Assembly (NCBI RefSeq): GCF_051846915.1
Contig: NZ_JBPYCR010000034.1
Span: 1 to 38,249 of the forward strand
Source of the DNA: JBPYCR01 sp051846915
Lineage (GTDB): Bacteria > Bacillota > Bacilli > Bacillales > Amphibacillaceae
Direction of reading: 5' to 3'
Length of the DNA stretch: 38,249 bases
Below, piece after piece: positions 22,224 to 32,215 of the stretch; positions within the stretch are counted from its first letter, which is position 1, and each line of letters starts with the position of its first letter. The translations under genes and the position numbers were made by a program. Below the pieces are notes generated by a model. That model ran no database searches and had not been told where the DNA came from. It saw only the letters and a list, made by a program, of their open reading frames with translations.

Positions 22224-23984
22224 TTATAAAACACTTGCATGTCCTTGATGAATTTCTCCTGTCACACCATCAATAGTAATATCTTCTCCATCTTTAATTA
22301 CATTAACAGCACTTTTAACACCGACAATTACTGGTATGCCAAGGCTAAGGCCGACAACGGCTGCATGAGATGTCAGTCCGCCTTCCTCTGTTATAATTCC
22401 ACTAACTTTTTTGATTGCTTCGATCATATCGCGATCCGTTCCAATTGTAACGAGAATGTCTCCGGTCTTTACCCTACTGATCGCTTCTTCCGAATCAATT
22501 GCAACTACCGCTTTGCCATATGCACTGCGCCTGCCAATCCCTTGTCCTTTGGCTACAACATCGCCGATTACATGTACTTTCATTAAATTTGTCGTTCCAC
22601 TCTCTCCGACTGGCACTCCTGCTGTAATAATCACTTTACTACCACGGTGAAATAGATTTGTACTTAAGCCGCGATCAATTGCAATATCAAGCATTTCATC
22701 AGTCGACTTCGCTTCTGTCCCTTCCACAGCATGTACTCCCCATACAAGTGCCAGTTGACGATTTACCGTATTGGAAAACGTAACAGCAACAATTGGGGCT
22801 TTTGGACGATACTTAGCAATCATCCGTGCTGTATGTCCACTTTCTGTCGGAGTAATAATTGCACCAACACCCAAGTTTTTAGCTGTATGAGTAACAGATT
22901 GACTGATCCCATCGGTGATTGTCATATCTGCTGACTTTGATCTGTTTTTCAAAATTAAATGATGATCCAAAGCTGTTTCCGTTTTTCGTGCGATGCTGTT
23001 CATCGTTTGCACCGACTCCACTGGATAATCTCCTGCTGCAGTCTCTCCGGATAGCATGATTGCATCTGTTCCGTCAAAAATAGCGTTTGCAACATCAGAA
23101 GCTTCTGCCCTCGTTGGTCTCGGATTCCGTTCCATCGAATCAAGCATTTGTGTCGCAGTGATCACTGGCTTGCCATTCGTGTTGCATTTTGTTATTAATT
23201 GCTTTTGTACTAACGGTACATCTTCCGCCGGAATTTCAACTCCTAAATCGCCGCGAGCTACCATTACTCCTTCGCTTACCTCTAAGATAGCGTCAATGTT
23301 TTCAACACCTTCTCTATTTTCAATCTTAGAAATAACGTGAATATGGGTAGCCTCATGCTTTTCAAGCAATTCTTTTATTTCCAGCACATCAGAGGGACGT
23401 CTAATAAATGATGCCGCAATAAAGTCTACTCCTTGTTCAATCCCAAACAATATATCGTTCGCATCTTTTTCAGTAATGCCTGGCAAATTGACCGAGACAT
23501 TCGGCACATTAACCCCTTTTTTATTTTTTATAACACCTGAATTTAATGCTTTTGTTTTTATTTCATCATTTTGCTTATCAATATCAAGGACTTCAAGTTC
23601 AATTAACCCATCATCCAGTAATATTTTTGACCCGACACTTACATCGTTAATTAATCGGTCATACGTAACAGAAAAACGTTCTGCAGTTCCCTCTATATCT
23701 TTCATGGAAATGTTTATCATATGATCTTTTATTATTTCTGCCTTACCTTCAACAAAAGATCCTGTGCGAATTTCTGGTCCTTTTGTATCCAATAATATAG
23801 CAATCGTTTTTCCTGTTAATGCAGCAGCTTTTCTTATATTCTTTATTCGCTCTTGATGTTCTTCAAAATTCCCATGGGAAAAATTTAAACGAGCAACGTT
23901 CATGCCTGCTTCCATTAAACTCGTTAGCGTTTCTATTGACTCGGATGCGGGTCCAATTGTACAAACTATTTTTGTTTTTCTCAA
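22224..23984 (-). CDS. pyk: Pyruvate kinase with C-terminal PEP-utilizing-like domain
   Basis: Converts phosphoenolpyruvate and ADP to pyruvate and ATP. The 586-residue protein starts RKTKIVCTIGPASES and contains MNVARLNFSHG, the catalytic Lys in VISKIENREGV, MVARGDLGVEIP and MLSGETAAGDYP. The last ~110 residues form the extra domain typical of Bacillus pyruvate kinases (IITEEGGLTSHAAVVGLSLG), resembling the swivelling phosphohistidine domain of PEP synthase, including the His in TSHAA. The start is TTG (23982-23984), eight bases after AAGGAG. It follows pfkA by 21 bases, so both are probably transcribed together. Confidence 0.97.
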   Translation of the reverse strand: MRKTKIVCTIGPASESIETLTSLMEAGMNVARLNFSHGNFEEHQERIKNIRKAAALTGKTIAILLDTKGPEIRTGSFVEGKAEIIKDHMINISMKDIEGTAERFSVTYDRLINDVSVGSKILLDDGLIELEVLDIDKQNDEIKTKALNSGVIKNKKGVNVPNVSVNLPGITEKDANDILFGIEQGVDFIAASFIRRPSDVLEIKELLEKHEATHIHVISKIENREGVENIDAILEVSEGVMVARGDLGVEIPAEDVPLVQKQLITKCNTNGKPVITATQMLDSMERNPRPTRAEASDVANAIFDGTDAIMLSGETAAGDYPVESVQTMNSIARKTETALDHHLILKNRSKSADMTITDGISQSVTHTAKNLGVGAIITPTESGHTARMIAKYRPKAPIVAVTFSNTVNRQLALVWGVHAVEGTEAKSTDEMLDIAIDRGLSTNLFHRGSKVIITAGVPVGESGTTNLMKVHVIGDVVAKGQGIGRRSAYGKAVVAIDSEEAISRVKTGDILVTIGTDRDMIEAIKKVSGIITEEGGLTSHAAVVGLSLGIPVIVGVKSAVNVIKDGEDITIDGVTGEIHQGHASVL

Positions 23985-24005
23985 TATGGTATCTCCTTTT
24001 CAAAT

Positions 24006-24965
24006 TTAAATCGATAACTCTTTCGATAACGTATACATCTCAGTATTAAACATCATTTCATTTGATAACGCCTCAGATATATGGTGGTTTACCAGTACAT
24101 TATTTTGCAAGCCAACCATCCTACCATGCTTTCCTTCTAGTAGCGAGTCAACTGCTTTTGCACCTAAACGGCTTGCCAACACGCGGTCAGCAGCAGTTGG
24201 TGACCCACCTCTCTGTATATATCCGAGTACCGTAACCCGGGTTTCCATATTGGTCGCTTCCTGTATTCGTTTACCGTAATCAAATCCACTACCAACGCCT
24301 TCTGCCAATATAATAATACTATGTCTTTTTCCTCGTTCATGTCCACGTTTCAAACGGTCAATAACATCTTCAAATTTTTCCGTATATTCCGGGATTAAAA
24401 TACTTTCGGCTCCATCGGCCAAGCCGGCCCATAACGCTAGGTCACCTGCATCCCTTCCCATTACTTCAATGATATATGTACGTTCATGGGATGTCGCTGT
24501 GTCCCGAATTTTATCTATCGCTTCAATAATTGTATTTAAAGCCGTATCAAATCCAATGGTAAAATCTGTTCCCGAAATATCATTATCAATAGTTGCCGGT
24601 ATCCCGATGCATGGAAATTTTTTTTCAGTTAATTGTTGTGCACCGCGGATGCTGCCATCGCCACCAATAACAATTAAGCCATCTATTTCATGTCTTTTCA
24701 ATTGTTTAATTGCTTTCCATTGCCCTTCGTCTGTTGTAAATTCATCACACCTGGCAGATAAAAGGACGGTTCCACCGCGATGAATAATATCCCCAACAGA
24801 ACCAAGTTCCATTTCACCAATATTTCCATCAATAAGACCTTGATAACCATTGTATACGCCATATACTTGAACATTGTGGTAAATCGCTTTACGAACAACC
24901 GCTCGAATCGCGGCATTCATTCCCGGCGCATCCCCGCCACTTGTGAGTACAGCTATTTTTTTCAT
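24006..24965 (-). CDS. pfkA: 6-phosphofructokinase
   Basis: Committing step of glycolysis, ATP-dependent phosphorylation of fructose-6-phosphate. The 319-residue allosteric-type enzyme begins MKKIAVLTSGGDAPGMNAAIRA. It has the ATP-site GGDGSIRGAQ (about 101-110) and the catalytic D127 in PATIDNDISGTD. EVMGRDAGDLALW and YIQRGGSPTAADR also match the family. GAGGTGAAGAG precedes ATG. It lies upstream of pyk in the same direction and downstream of accA after a 215-base gap. Confidence 0.97.
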   Translation of the reverse strand: MKKIAVLTSGGDAPGMNAAIRAVVRKAIYHNVQVYGVYNGYQGLIDGNIGEMELGSVGDIIHRGGTVLLSARCDEFTTDEGQWKAIKQLKRHEIDGLIVIGGDGSIRGAQQLTEKKFPCIGIPATIDNDISGTDFTIGFDTALNTIIEAIDKIRDTATSHERTYIIEVMGRDAGDLALWAGLADGAESILIPEYTEKFEDVIDRLKRGHERGKRHSIIILAEGVGSGFDYGKRIQEATNMETRVTVLGYIQRGGSPTAADRVLASRLGAKAVDSLLEGKHGRMVGLQNNVLVNHHISEALSNEMMFNTEMYTLSKELSI

Positions 24966-25143
24966 CTCTTCACCTCATTTACTGCAAACAATTCTTTTGT
25001 TTCAGGTAATCGAAAAAAAGCGTTAACAGAAAAAAAGATTCCTGTCTTACCGAGCACCGATTAAAATTATTACAAGATTAGAACATCTGTTTTTCGCCTA
25101 TACTATTAGTTACTTCGTTCTTTTAATTTTATACGAATAATCA

Positions 25144-25167
25144 AAAGGCTGACAATCGTCAACCTTT
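25144..25167 (-). terminator. Weak terminator-like hairpin after accA
   Basis: On the minus strand AAAGGTTGAC pairs with GTCAGCCTTT (one G-U pair) across a four-base loop, just after the accA stop. Only TTGATTATT follows, so termination may be partial. Confidence 0.5.
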
Positions 25168-25180
25168 ATGATCCGCATCT

Positions 25181-26140
25181 TTATTCAGACTCTGCGTAGT
25201 CCCCTATCTGTTTGTACTTTTCCCATCTTTTTTCAAGCAATTCTTCTTCTGTATAACTTCCTAGCGTCTTTAACGATTGTTCCAAAACGAGGTCAATGTT
25301 TTCAGCTTGCTTTTCCATATTCCGGTGCGCTCCACCTTTTGGTTCAGGGATAATCGTATCAATTACGCCGAATTCCTGTAAGTCATAGGATGTAATTTTC
25401 ATCGTTTCCGCTGCTTTTTGCGCTAAAGAAGCGTCTTTCCATAATAATGCAGCAGCTCCTTCGGGCGATATAACGGAATATGTAGAGTTTTCTAGCATGT
25501 GAATGTGATCGCCTACCCCAAGACCTAATGCTCCTCCACTACCGCCTTCTCCAATTACAATACATACTACCGGAACGGTTAGGCCAGCCATCTCGACCAA
25601 GTTTTTTGCAATTGCTTCACTTTGCCCACGCTCTTCCGCAGCCTTTCCGGGATAAGCACCTTTTGTATCAATGAAACTTACAATAGGACGATTAAATTTT
25701 TCTGCCTGTTTCATATGTCGTAATGCTTTTCTATACCCTTCTGGATGTGGCATACCAAAATTACGACGAATATTTTCTTTTGTCGCTTTTCCTCGTTGAT
25801 GACCGATAACAGTAACCGGCTTAGTTTTATAAAAGGCAACTCCAGCAACAATGGCTTCATCGTCTCCGTAAAAGCGATCACCATGAAATTCAGTGAAATC
25901 AGTAAACAACCTTTCTACATAATCAAGTGTTGTTGGTCTTTCCTGATGTCTGGCCATTTGAACCCTGTTCCATGGTCTTAAATTTGAGTATATGTCATCT
26001 TCCAATGTGCTTAATCTTGTTTCCAGCGTTTTTATTTCTTCGGTTAAATCGATTTCACTATCTCTAGATATTTTTTTTAACTCTACAATTTTTTCTTTTA
26101 AGTTAACAATCGGTTTTTCGAACTCAAGAATTTGCTTCAA
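25181..26140 (-). CDS. accA: Acetyl-CoA carboxylase carboxyltransferase subunit alpha
   Basis: With AccD it moves the carboxyl group from carboxybiotin to acetyl-CoA, giving malonyl-CoA for fatty acid synthesis. The 319 residues include ILEFEKPIVNLKEKIVELK at the start, RPTTLDYVERLFTDFTEFHGDR, GHQRGKATKENIRRNFGMPHPEGYRKA, FIDTKGAYPG and the oxyanion-type GEGGSGGALGLGVGD. The start is TTG 26138-26140, eight to nine bases after AAGGAGGG inside the end of accD. The two genes overlap by 17 bases, which implies coupled synthesis of the paired subunits. Confidence 0.96.
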   Translation of the reverse strand: MKQILEFEKPIVNLKEKIVELKKISRDSEIDLTEEIKTLETRLSTLEDDIYSNLRPWNRVQMARHQERPTTLDYVERLFTDFTEFHGDRFYGDDEAIVAGVAFYKTKPVTVIGHQRGKATKENIRRNFGMPHPEGYRKALRHMKQAEKFNRPIVSFIDTKGAYPGKAAEERGQSEAIAKNLVEMAGLTVPVVCIVIGEGGSGGALGLGVGDHIHMLENSTYSVISPEGAAALLWKDASLAQKAAETMKITSYDLQEFGVIDTIIPEPKGGAHRNMEKQAENIDLVLEQSLKTLGSYTEEELLEKRWEKYKQIGDYAESE

Positions 26141-26993
26141 GAGGATTCCCTCCTTTTCCGTGTATCTTGAGCAGCGTAGTTAATAACTGCTTCATATCAT
26201 GACGATGGACCACTTTATCAAGTTGTCCGTGCTTGAGTAGGAATTCAGCTGTCTGAAAATCATCCGGTAACTTTTCCCTGATCGTTTGTTCGATAATACG
26301 TCTACCGGCAAACCCTATCAATGCTTTTGGTTCCGCAAAATTATAGTCACCAACAGAGGCAAAGCTTGCGGAAACCCCACCTGTTGTAGGGTGGGTCATG
26401 ACCGATATCATTAATCCTCCCGAATCGGAAAACCGTTTGATTGCAACGGATGTTTTAGACATCTGCATCAAGCTTAGCACACCTTCTTGCATTCGGGCTC
26501 CTCCTGATGCGGTGAATATGATAAACGGAACCCCTTCATCCTTTGCTTTTTCAATTGCTCTGGCAATTTTTTCACCGACAACCGAACCCATGCTTCCCAT
26601 CCGAAAACTGGAGTCCATCACAGCAAATGCTGTTGGCTGTCCATCCATTAGCCCTTTTCCTGTAACAACTGCCTCTTCAAGTCCTGTTTTCCGTTTATCT
26701 TTTTCCAATTTTTCCAAGTAATCAGGAAAACCGAGCGGATTTTTTGATTTCAAATGGTTGTTCCACTCTTCGAATGATCCTTCATCAAATAAACTATTAA
26801 TACGCTCCCATGCAGTTAATGGGTAATGATAATCGCAATTAGGGCAGACGTGAACGTTTTTCTCTACTTCTTTACGATAGTAAATTTGGTTACATTCCGC
26901 ACATTTCTTCATTAGTCCTTCAGGTATATCTTGTTTAGACTGTTCATTTGGGATGGATGCAGATTTATTTTTTCGAAATATTTTTTTGAGCAA
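26124..26993 (-). CDS. accD: Acetyl-CoA carboxylase carboxyltransferase subunit beta
   Basis: Partner of AccA. From TTG 26991-26993 the protein has 289 residues, close to the ~290 recalled for B. subtilis, and begins LKKIFRKNKSASIPNEQSKQ. The in-frame ATG-like start at 27083 would add 30 residues alien to the family. GGAGG precedes the TTG by about eight bases. A zinc ribbon (CAEC ... CPNC) is near residues 30-50. The crotonase-like core has FTASGGARMQEGVLSLMQM and THPTTGGVSASFA. It is cotranscribed with accA and follows ytsJ. Confidence 0.95.
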   Translation of the reverse strand: MLKKIFRKNKSASIPNEQSKQDIPEGLMKKCAECNQIYYRKEVEKNVHVCPNCDYHYPLTAWERINSLFDEGSFEEWNNHLKSKNPLGFPDYLEKLEKDKRKTGLEEAVVTGKGLMDGQPTAFAVMDSSFRMGSMGSVVGEKIARAIEKAKDEGVPFIIFTASGGARMQEGVLSLMQMSKTSVAIKRFSDSGGLMISVMTHPTTGGVSASFASVGDYNFAEPKALIGFAGRRIIEQTIREKLPDDFQTAEFLLKHGQLDKVVHRHDMKQLLTTLLKIHGKGGNPLEANS

Positions 26994-27201
26994 ACGTAAC
27001 TCCTCCTCTTCCAGAAAAACGACCAGGTCTTTCGCTTCTCTTATAGTTGGATCTATAAAATGGCTGCTGTACAAAAACACCACTAGGATGCACGATGAAT
27101 TTGTTCCGCCCGCAGAGGCTCATCAATAAAATTAGTTGATTGAATTAAATGATATACAAAAGATTTACAATAAATAACTGCGTGAAGCTGTTCTATTTTC
27201 T

Positions 27202-28431
27202 TCAAATGTCAGTGAGCCTTCTCGTTTTTTCAGCAACTTCTTCCGGATCCACTTCAATGCGGGCAACACCGGATTCCATAGCAGCCTTTGCAACACTAGA
27301 AGCCACAATTGGAGCAACCCGAGAGTCAAACGGAGCTGGAATGACATAATCAGCGGTTAATTCACTATCGTCAATCAAAGAGGCAATCGCTTCTGCAGCT
27401 GCTACTTTCATCTTTTCATTGATTCTAGTAGCACGTACATCCAAAGCTCCTCTAAATATTCCTGGGAAAGCAAGTACATTGTTTACTTGATTAGGAAAAT
27501 CCGATCTACCTGTACCAATAATTTTTGCTCCAGCTTCTTTGGCGACATCTGGTAAAATTTCCGGATCTGGATTGGCCATAGCAAAAATGATCGGATCGTC
27601 ATTCATTTTTTGAACCATTTCTGAAGTAAGTAAACCTCCAACGGATACGCCTACGAAAACGTCTGCTCCTTCTAATACTTCTTCAAGAGAACCTTCTTTT
27701 TTATTTTTATTCGTTAGCTTTGCTACTTGTTCTTTTACTTCATTCATTCCATTTGGTCTTCCTTCATATATAGCTCCTCTGGAATCACACATTATTATTT
27801 CGCGAACGCCGAAGCTCAGTAATAATCGAATGATGGCAATGCCGGCTGCTCCTGCGCCATTGGCTACAACTCTTATGTCAGAGAACTCTTTACCAACTAG
27901 TTTAAGTGCATTAATTAATCCAGCTATAGTAACAATTGCCGTTCCGTGTTGATCATCATGAAAAATAGGAATATTTGTTTCTTTCTTTAATCGTTCTTCA
28001 ATTTCGAAACAATTTGGTGCGGCAATATCTTCCAAGTTTACTCCACCAAATGTCGGCTCCATTAATTTTACCGTTTGCACAATTTCCTCTACATCATGCG
28101 TATTAAGACAAATCGGAAAAGAATCCACACCTGCAAAGCTTTTAAATAAGACAGATTTCCCTTCCATAACAGGTAGTGCTGCCTCTGGCCCAATGTTTCC
28201 CAAACCAAGCACTGCTGAACCATCACTGACAACAGCTACCATATTTCCTTTCATCGTATAATCATACACTCTTTCTTTCCGATCATAAATTTCCTTGCAA
28301 GGTTCCGCCACACCGGGAGAGTATGCCAAACTTAAATCTTTTGCGTTCCGTACAGGGACCTTAGGTTGTAATTGTAATTTTCCTTTATTAACTCTATGAA
28401 TATGTAATGCTTCATCTCTTAAATTTGCCAT
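27202..28431 (-). CDS. ytsJ: NAD(P)-dependent malic enzyme YtsJ
   Basis: Oxidative decarboxylation of malate to pyruvate. The 409-residue protein matches the short bacterial malic enzymes: LSLAYSPGVAEPC, YTMKGNMVAVVSDGSAVLGLGNIGPEAALPVMEGK, NLEDIAAPNCFEIE, the metal/catalytic FHDDQHGTA and the nucleotide-binding VVANGAGAAGIAI. ATG 28431 lies about ten bases after AAGGAG; the ATG two codons upstream (28437) is closer to it and remains possible. YtsJ is the main NADPH-linked malic enzyme in B. subtilis. Its own promoter is visible at 28512-28539. It sits between dnaE and accD. Confidence 0.95.
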   Translation of the reverse strand: MANLRDEALHIHRVNKGKLQLQPKVPVRNAKDLSLAYSPGVAEPCKEIYDRKERVYDYTMKGNMVAVVSDGSAVLGLGNIGPEAALPVMEGKSVLFKSFAGVDSFPICLNTHDVEEIVQTVKLMEPTFGGVNLEDIAAPNCFEIEERLKKETNIPIFHDDQHGTAIVTIAGLINALKLVGKEFSDIRVVANGAGAAGIAIIRLLLSFGVREIIMCDSRGAIYEGRPNGMNEVKEQVAKLTNKNKKEGSLEEVLEGADVFVGVSVGGLLTSEMVQKMNDDPIIFAMANPDPEILPDVAKEAGAKIIGTGRSDFPNQVNNVLAFPGIFRGALDVRATRINEKMKVAAAEAIASLIDDSELTADYVIPAPFDSRVAPIVASSVAKAAMESGVARIEVDPEEVAEKTRRLTDI

Positions 28432-28511
28432 GAACATACCGCTCCTTTATTTTAAATCTTTCGCTACAATCAGGTCCACTTTACAGATAAATCAGACCAC
28501 TTAACTATTTA

Positions 28512-28539
28512 ATTATAACAAATGGTTTTTTACTGTAAA
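28512..28539 (-). promoter_or_regulatory. Sigma-A type promoter for ytsJ
   Basis: The minus strand has TTTACA (28534-28539), 16 bases, then a consensus TATAAT (28512-28517), about 80 bases before the ytsJ start codon and directly after dnaE. Confidence 0.65.
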
Positions 28540-28550
28540 GGTTTGTTCCC

Positions 28551-31500
28551 TTATTTTTCACTAGTTTTTAATACGACATTTTCATTACCAATATTCTCTT
28601 TTAATAATTTAAGGGCGCTATCATTGGCGTCAATTTGGAATCGACCTTCCAACTGGTACGTTTTATTGTATTCAGGTTGATGAACTATAATTGGTGTATC
28701 GCCCGGATGTTCTCTAGCTGCCATCTTAATAAGCTGTAAAATATGTTCACTATCCTGACCTGTTACCTTTATAAAAAGACGCTTTTCTACATGGGACGAT
28801 AGAACAGATGGCTGAAACGGATTAATAGAATCAATCACCCATTGTATCCGCCCATTCCTTTCGTTTATTTTTCCGACAACTTCTGTCTCATTCCCTTCCT
28901 CTACTATGTGCATAGCGCTACGGTATACCTCAGGAAAGAGAACAGCTTCCATTTCATCTGTCTCATCACCTAATGTTAGAAAGGCCATGCGATCACCTCT
29001 TTTTGTTCGAATGGATTTAATTGCCTGAACAATAACAACGGTTTTAAGCCTTCTATTATTCTTCATTGTCTTTGCTTGTTGCAAAGTAGTATATCCCATT
29101 GTTTCAAGCTGTTTTCGGTATACTGCCAGCGGATGACTGGAAACATATATCCCAAGCAACTCTTTTTCATCTTGCAATTTTCGTGTTTGGTTGAAATCAT
29201 CGATCTCTATATATGCTGGTTCAAACTCAAGCCCATTTTCAAATAAACTGCGCTGATCATTAAAATCCCCAAATAATTCACCTCGTTCCATCGCCTGATC
29301 GATGGATGCAAGCAAGCTCGCCCGATTTGCATACGTTTCATCGAACGCGCCTGCACGTACAAGCAATTCTATCGTAGTTCGGTTAACAATCGACGGTGAT
29401 ACGCGTGCGCAGAAGTCAAATAAATTTTTAAATAGTCCTTGTTTTCGTGCACGTACTATTTCCTTTATAACTTGATTACCTATTCCTTTTATTAAGGACA
29501 ATCCAATCCGAACTGTATCGTTTTCTACAGAGAACTTTCCAAAACTATAATTAATTGATGGCGCTGCCACACGTATGTTTAACTTTTTCATTTCTTTTAT
29601 ATAAAGATGAATTTTTTCCTGTTGATTCACAACAGTACTTAAAAGTTCTCTGAAAAAATGAATAGGATAATGTGCCTTTAGATAAGCAAGCTGATAGGCG
29701 ATTTTACTATATGATACAGCATGGCTGCGATTGAATCCATAATCCGAAAATTTCAAGATCCACGAAAAAATTTGTTCGGCTACTTCAAGCGAATAACCAT
29801 TCGTTATACAACCGTCTATAAAAGCCCTTTGTTGCTGTTCCATAACATTTTTTTGTTTTTTGCTCACGGCACGACGAAGTATATCCGCCTGTCCATAAGA
29901 AAAGCCCGCAAATTTATTTGCAATAAGCATTATTTGTTCCTGATAAATAAGGACACCATAGGTCTGCTTTAATATTGGCTCCAAATCCGGATGCAAATAC
30001 GTTAACGCTTCGCTTTTATTTTTTCTCTGAATGTACGTGGTGATAAACTCCATCGGACCAGGTCGATATAATGCATTGACCGCTACGAGGTCCTCGAATG
30101 AATCAGGACTTAGCCGTGTAAGCACCTCTTTCATTCCTTGCGACTCAAATTGAAAGATTCCGTTTGTGCTCCCTTCTTGTAACAGCATAAATGTTTTATC
30201 ATCTTGTATCGGAATTGCCTCCAAATCAATTTTCGTCTCTGTTCTTTGCTTGATGGAGCGAACAATCTGTTCAATCATCGTTAAATTTCTCAAACCGAGC
30301 AAGTCAATCTTCAAAAGTCCAATCGCTTCTAAATCAGTCATGGAATATTGGGTTACATTTGTTTCATTTGACCCCGTCAAAATAGGTATATAATTTGTTA
30401 ATCGCTTCTCTGTAATGACTACTCCTGCGGCATGTGTAGATATATGCCTTGGCAGTCCTTCTAGCGTTATCGCAATCATAAATAATGTTTTTAATTCATT
30501 TGATTGTTTAATGTACGTTTTTAATTCCTCTGATCCCTCTATGTATTCTTTCAATGATCTGTTGGCCTGAACAGGTATATGACTAAGAATAAAAGCCGCG
30601 TCCTGATCGTTAATATTCATCGTTTTAATTAACTCTCTAATGACTGAACGAGCTGCATATGTGCCAAAGGTTATGATTTGCGCTACATGTTCCGCTCCAT
30701 ATTTTTTCCGGACATATTGTATAACTTCATCGCGTCGGTAATCAGAAAAATCGATATCAATATCAGGCATTGATATTCGTTCCGGATTTAAAAACCGCTC
30801 AAACAGCAAACCGTACCTCAAAGGATCGACTTCCGTAATTCCGAGCACATATGCGACTAGCGAACCTGCAGCCGAACCTCTACCCGGACCAGTTAAAATC
30901 CCATTTTTTTTAGCGTAGGAAACAAAATCTGCAACAATTAAAAAGTAATCACTAAACCCCATTTGCTGAATTGTAATCAATTCATGCGCGAGTCGATCAG
31001 TTACTTCATCAGTTATCGGATCGAACTTCTCTTTAGCATTTTTCCAACATAGTTCTTCCAAATAAGAATCAGAACTTAAATCTTTTTCAACCGGAAAGGT
31101 CGGTAGCAACTGTTGGTCGAACTGAAGCTTAACATCACATTCTTCAACCAGTTCTTCTATTGTTTGAATGGCTTCCGGCCAATAATCAAACGTCTGTACC
31201 ATTTCTTTCTCTGATCGCAGAAATCGATTATTAAAAGAATTGTCGACATTGTTGATTGACCATTGTTCGTTCCTTTGTATGGCTCTAATACAATCATATG
31301 CGACATTGTCCCGCTTTTCCAGATAACGTACATCATTAAGTGCAACAAATGGAACGTTGTATACGGATTGAAACGATTGAGATTTTTCGTTCAAATCACG
31401 TTCATCAGTCGAACCGTGATCGTAAACACCTAAATAAAAGTCGCCATTGGTAAGTGTTTTTTTCCAGTAATGATTGATATATGTAAAGGCTTGATCATAT

Positions 31501-31910
31501 AGCTGTGCATCCAGCAACGTGTGAAGTTTATTGTTGGTGACAGGTATGATGCATTTAATATTCTCCATATATTGTTGCATTTCATTATAATGCATCTGTT
31601 TGTATTCCTTTTTCTGGATACAGGAGCTTATTTGCATAAGTTGTTTGTAGCCAGCATTATTTTTTGCAAGTAAAATACACGAAACCGTTTCTTCCTCAAG
31701 CTCAATTAAAACAGTCATCCCTATAATTGGTTTGATTCCGTTTTCTTGACACGATTTGTAAAACGAGATGGCTCCGTACATCACTTGTTCATCCGTAAGG
31801 GCAAGTGAACGAAAACCGAGCTCACTCGCTTTTCGAACGAGCTTGTGTACTGAAATCGTACTATTAAACAAACTGTAGCCGCTTCGAACTTGTAAATGTG
31901 TAAATGACAT
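28551..31910 (-). CDS. dnaE: DNA polymerase III alpha subunit DnaE
   Basis: Replicative polymerase that in Firmicutes extends RNA primers before handing over to PolC. At 1119 residues it is close to B. subtilis DnaE and lacks a proofreading domain. The polymerase core shows GPGRGSAAGSLVAYVLGIT, the catalytic acids in PDIDIDFSDYRRDEV, YRPGPMEFI and FNRSHAVSYSKIAYQLAYLK. An OB-fold follows near residues 950-1030. The N-terminal PHP domain is degenerate: it begins HLQVRSGYSLF, with Arg where the metal-binding His of the HxHS motif is expected, and LTDEQVMYG replaces the TDH-type motif. AAGGTGGG precedes ATG. It is divergent from ytrH. Confidence 0.96.
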   Translation of the reverse strand: MSFTHLQVRSGYSLFNSTISVHKLVRKASELGFRSLALTDEQVMYGAISFYKSCQENGIKPIIGMTVLIELEEETVSCILLAKNNAGYKQLMQISSCIQKKEYKQMHYNEMQQYMENIKCIIPVTNNKLHTLLDAQLYDQAFTYINHYWKKTLTNGDFYLGVYDHGSTDERDLNEKSQSFQSVYNVPFVALNDVRYLEKRDNVAYDCIRAIQRNEQWSINNVDNSFNNRFLRSEKEMVQTFDYWPEAIQTIEELVEECDVKLQFDQQLLPTFPVEKDLSSDSYLEELCWKNAKEKFDPITDEVTDRLAHELITIQQMGFSDYFLIVADFVSYAKKNGILTGPGRGSAAGSLVAYVLGITEVDPLRYGLLFERFLNPERISMPDIDIDFSDYRRDEVIQYVRKKYGAEHVAQIITFGTYAARSVIRELIKTMNINDQDAAFILSHIPVQANRSLKEYIEGSEELKTYIKQSNELKTLFMIAITLEGLPRHISTHAAGVVITEKRLTNYIPILTGSNETNVTQYSMTDLEAIGLLKIDLLGLRNLTMIEQIVRSIKQRTETKIDLEAIPIQDDKTFMLLQEGSTNGIFQFESQGMKEVLTRLSPDSFEDLVAVNALYRPGPMEFITTYIQRKNKSEALTYLHPDLEPILKQTYGVLIYQEQIMLIANKFAGFSYGQADILRRAVSKKQKNVMEQQQRAFIDGCITNGYSLEVAEQIFSWILKFSDYGFNRSHAVSYSKIAYQLAYLKAHYPIHFFRELLSTVVNQQEKIHLYIKEMKKLNIRVAAPSINYSFGKFSVENDTVRIGLSLIKGIGNQVIKEIVRARKQGLFKNLFDFCARVSPSIVNRTTIELLVRAGAFDETYANRASLLASIDQAMERGELFGDFNDQRSLFENGLEFEPAYIEIDDFNQTRKLQDEKELLGIYVSSHPLAVYRKQLETMGYTTLQQAKTMKNNRRLKTVVIVQAIKSIRTKRGDRMAFLTLGDETDEMEAVLFPEVYRSAMHIVEEGNETEVVGKINERNGRIQWVIDSINPFQPSVLSSHVEKRLFIKVTGQDSEHILQLIKMAAREHPGDTPIIVHQPEYNKTYQLEGRFQIDANDSALKLLKENIGNENVVLKTSEK

Positions 31911-32215
31911 AAAGTCCCACCTTCATTCTATCTACTTTCTATTATAGCGAATCTATCTTTTATATGCATGCTTCCCATTCCGCTTAAAAATCATATCCTG
32001 TCCAATCTGTTCATAGAATATGAAAAGTTCACTTATCCGTACGTAATCATAATGGGGATAAGAAGGCGAATTTATCACTTTTTAATGTAGCGGCATAATA
32101 GTTGTAAACAAAATAAAACAGAAGGCCAAAAATCATGGCTTTTATGTTGAATAACCTTTTCAGGACGCAGATTCGTGCACTCCTAATATAACCTGTATAA
32201 AAAGGGGCGAAATAC
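31911..32215. other. Divergent intergenic region dnaE / ytrH
   Basis: No gene is seen. A minus-strand TATAAT at 31941-31946 fits the dnaE -10 without a good -35. The inverted repeat CTTATCC (32032-32038) / GGATAAG (32056-32062) lies mid-region. Several CATA-type hexamers (for example GGCATAATAG near 32090) could be parts of a sporulation-sigma promoter for ytrH, but none has a convincing partner. Confidence 0.45.

Noticed and set aside
24966..25143. Regulatory RNA upstream of pfkA
   Set aside because: AT-rich sequence with a weak ACAG/CTGT pairing and no conserved riboswitch core or terminator; nothing specific is visible.
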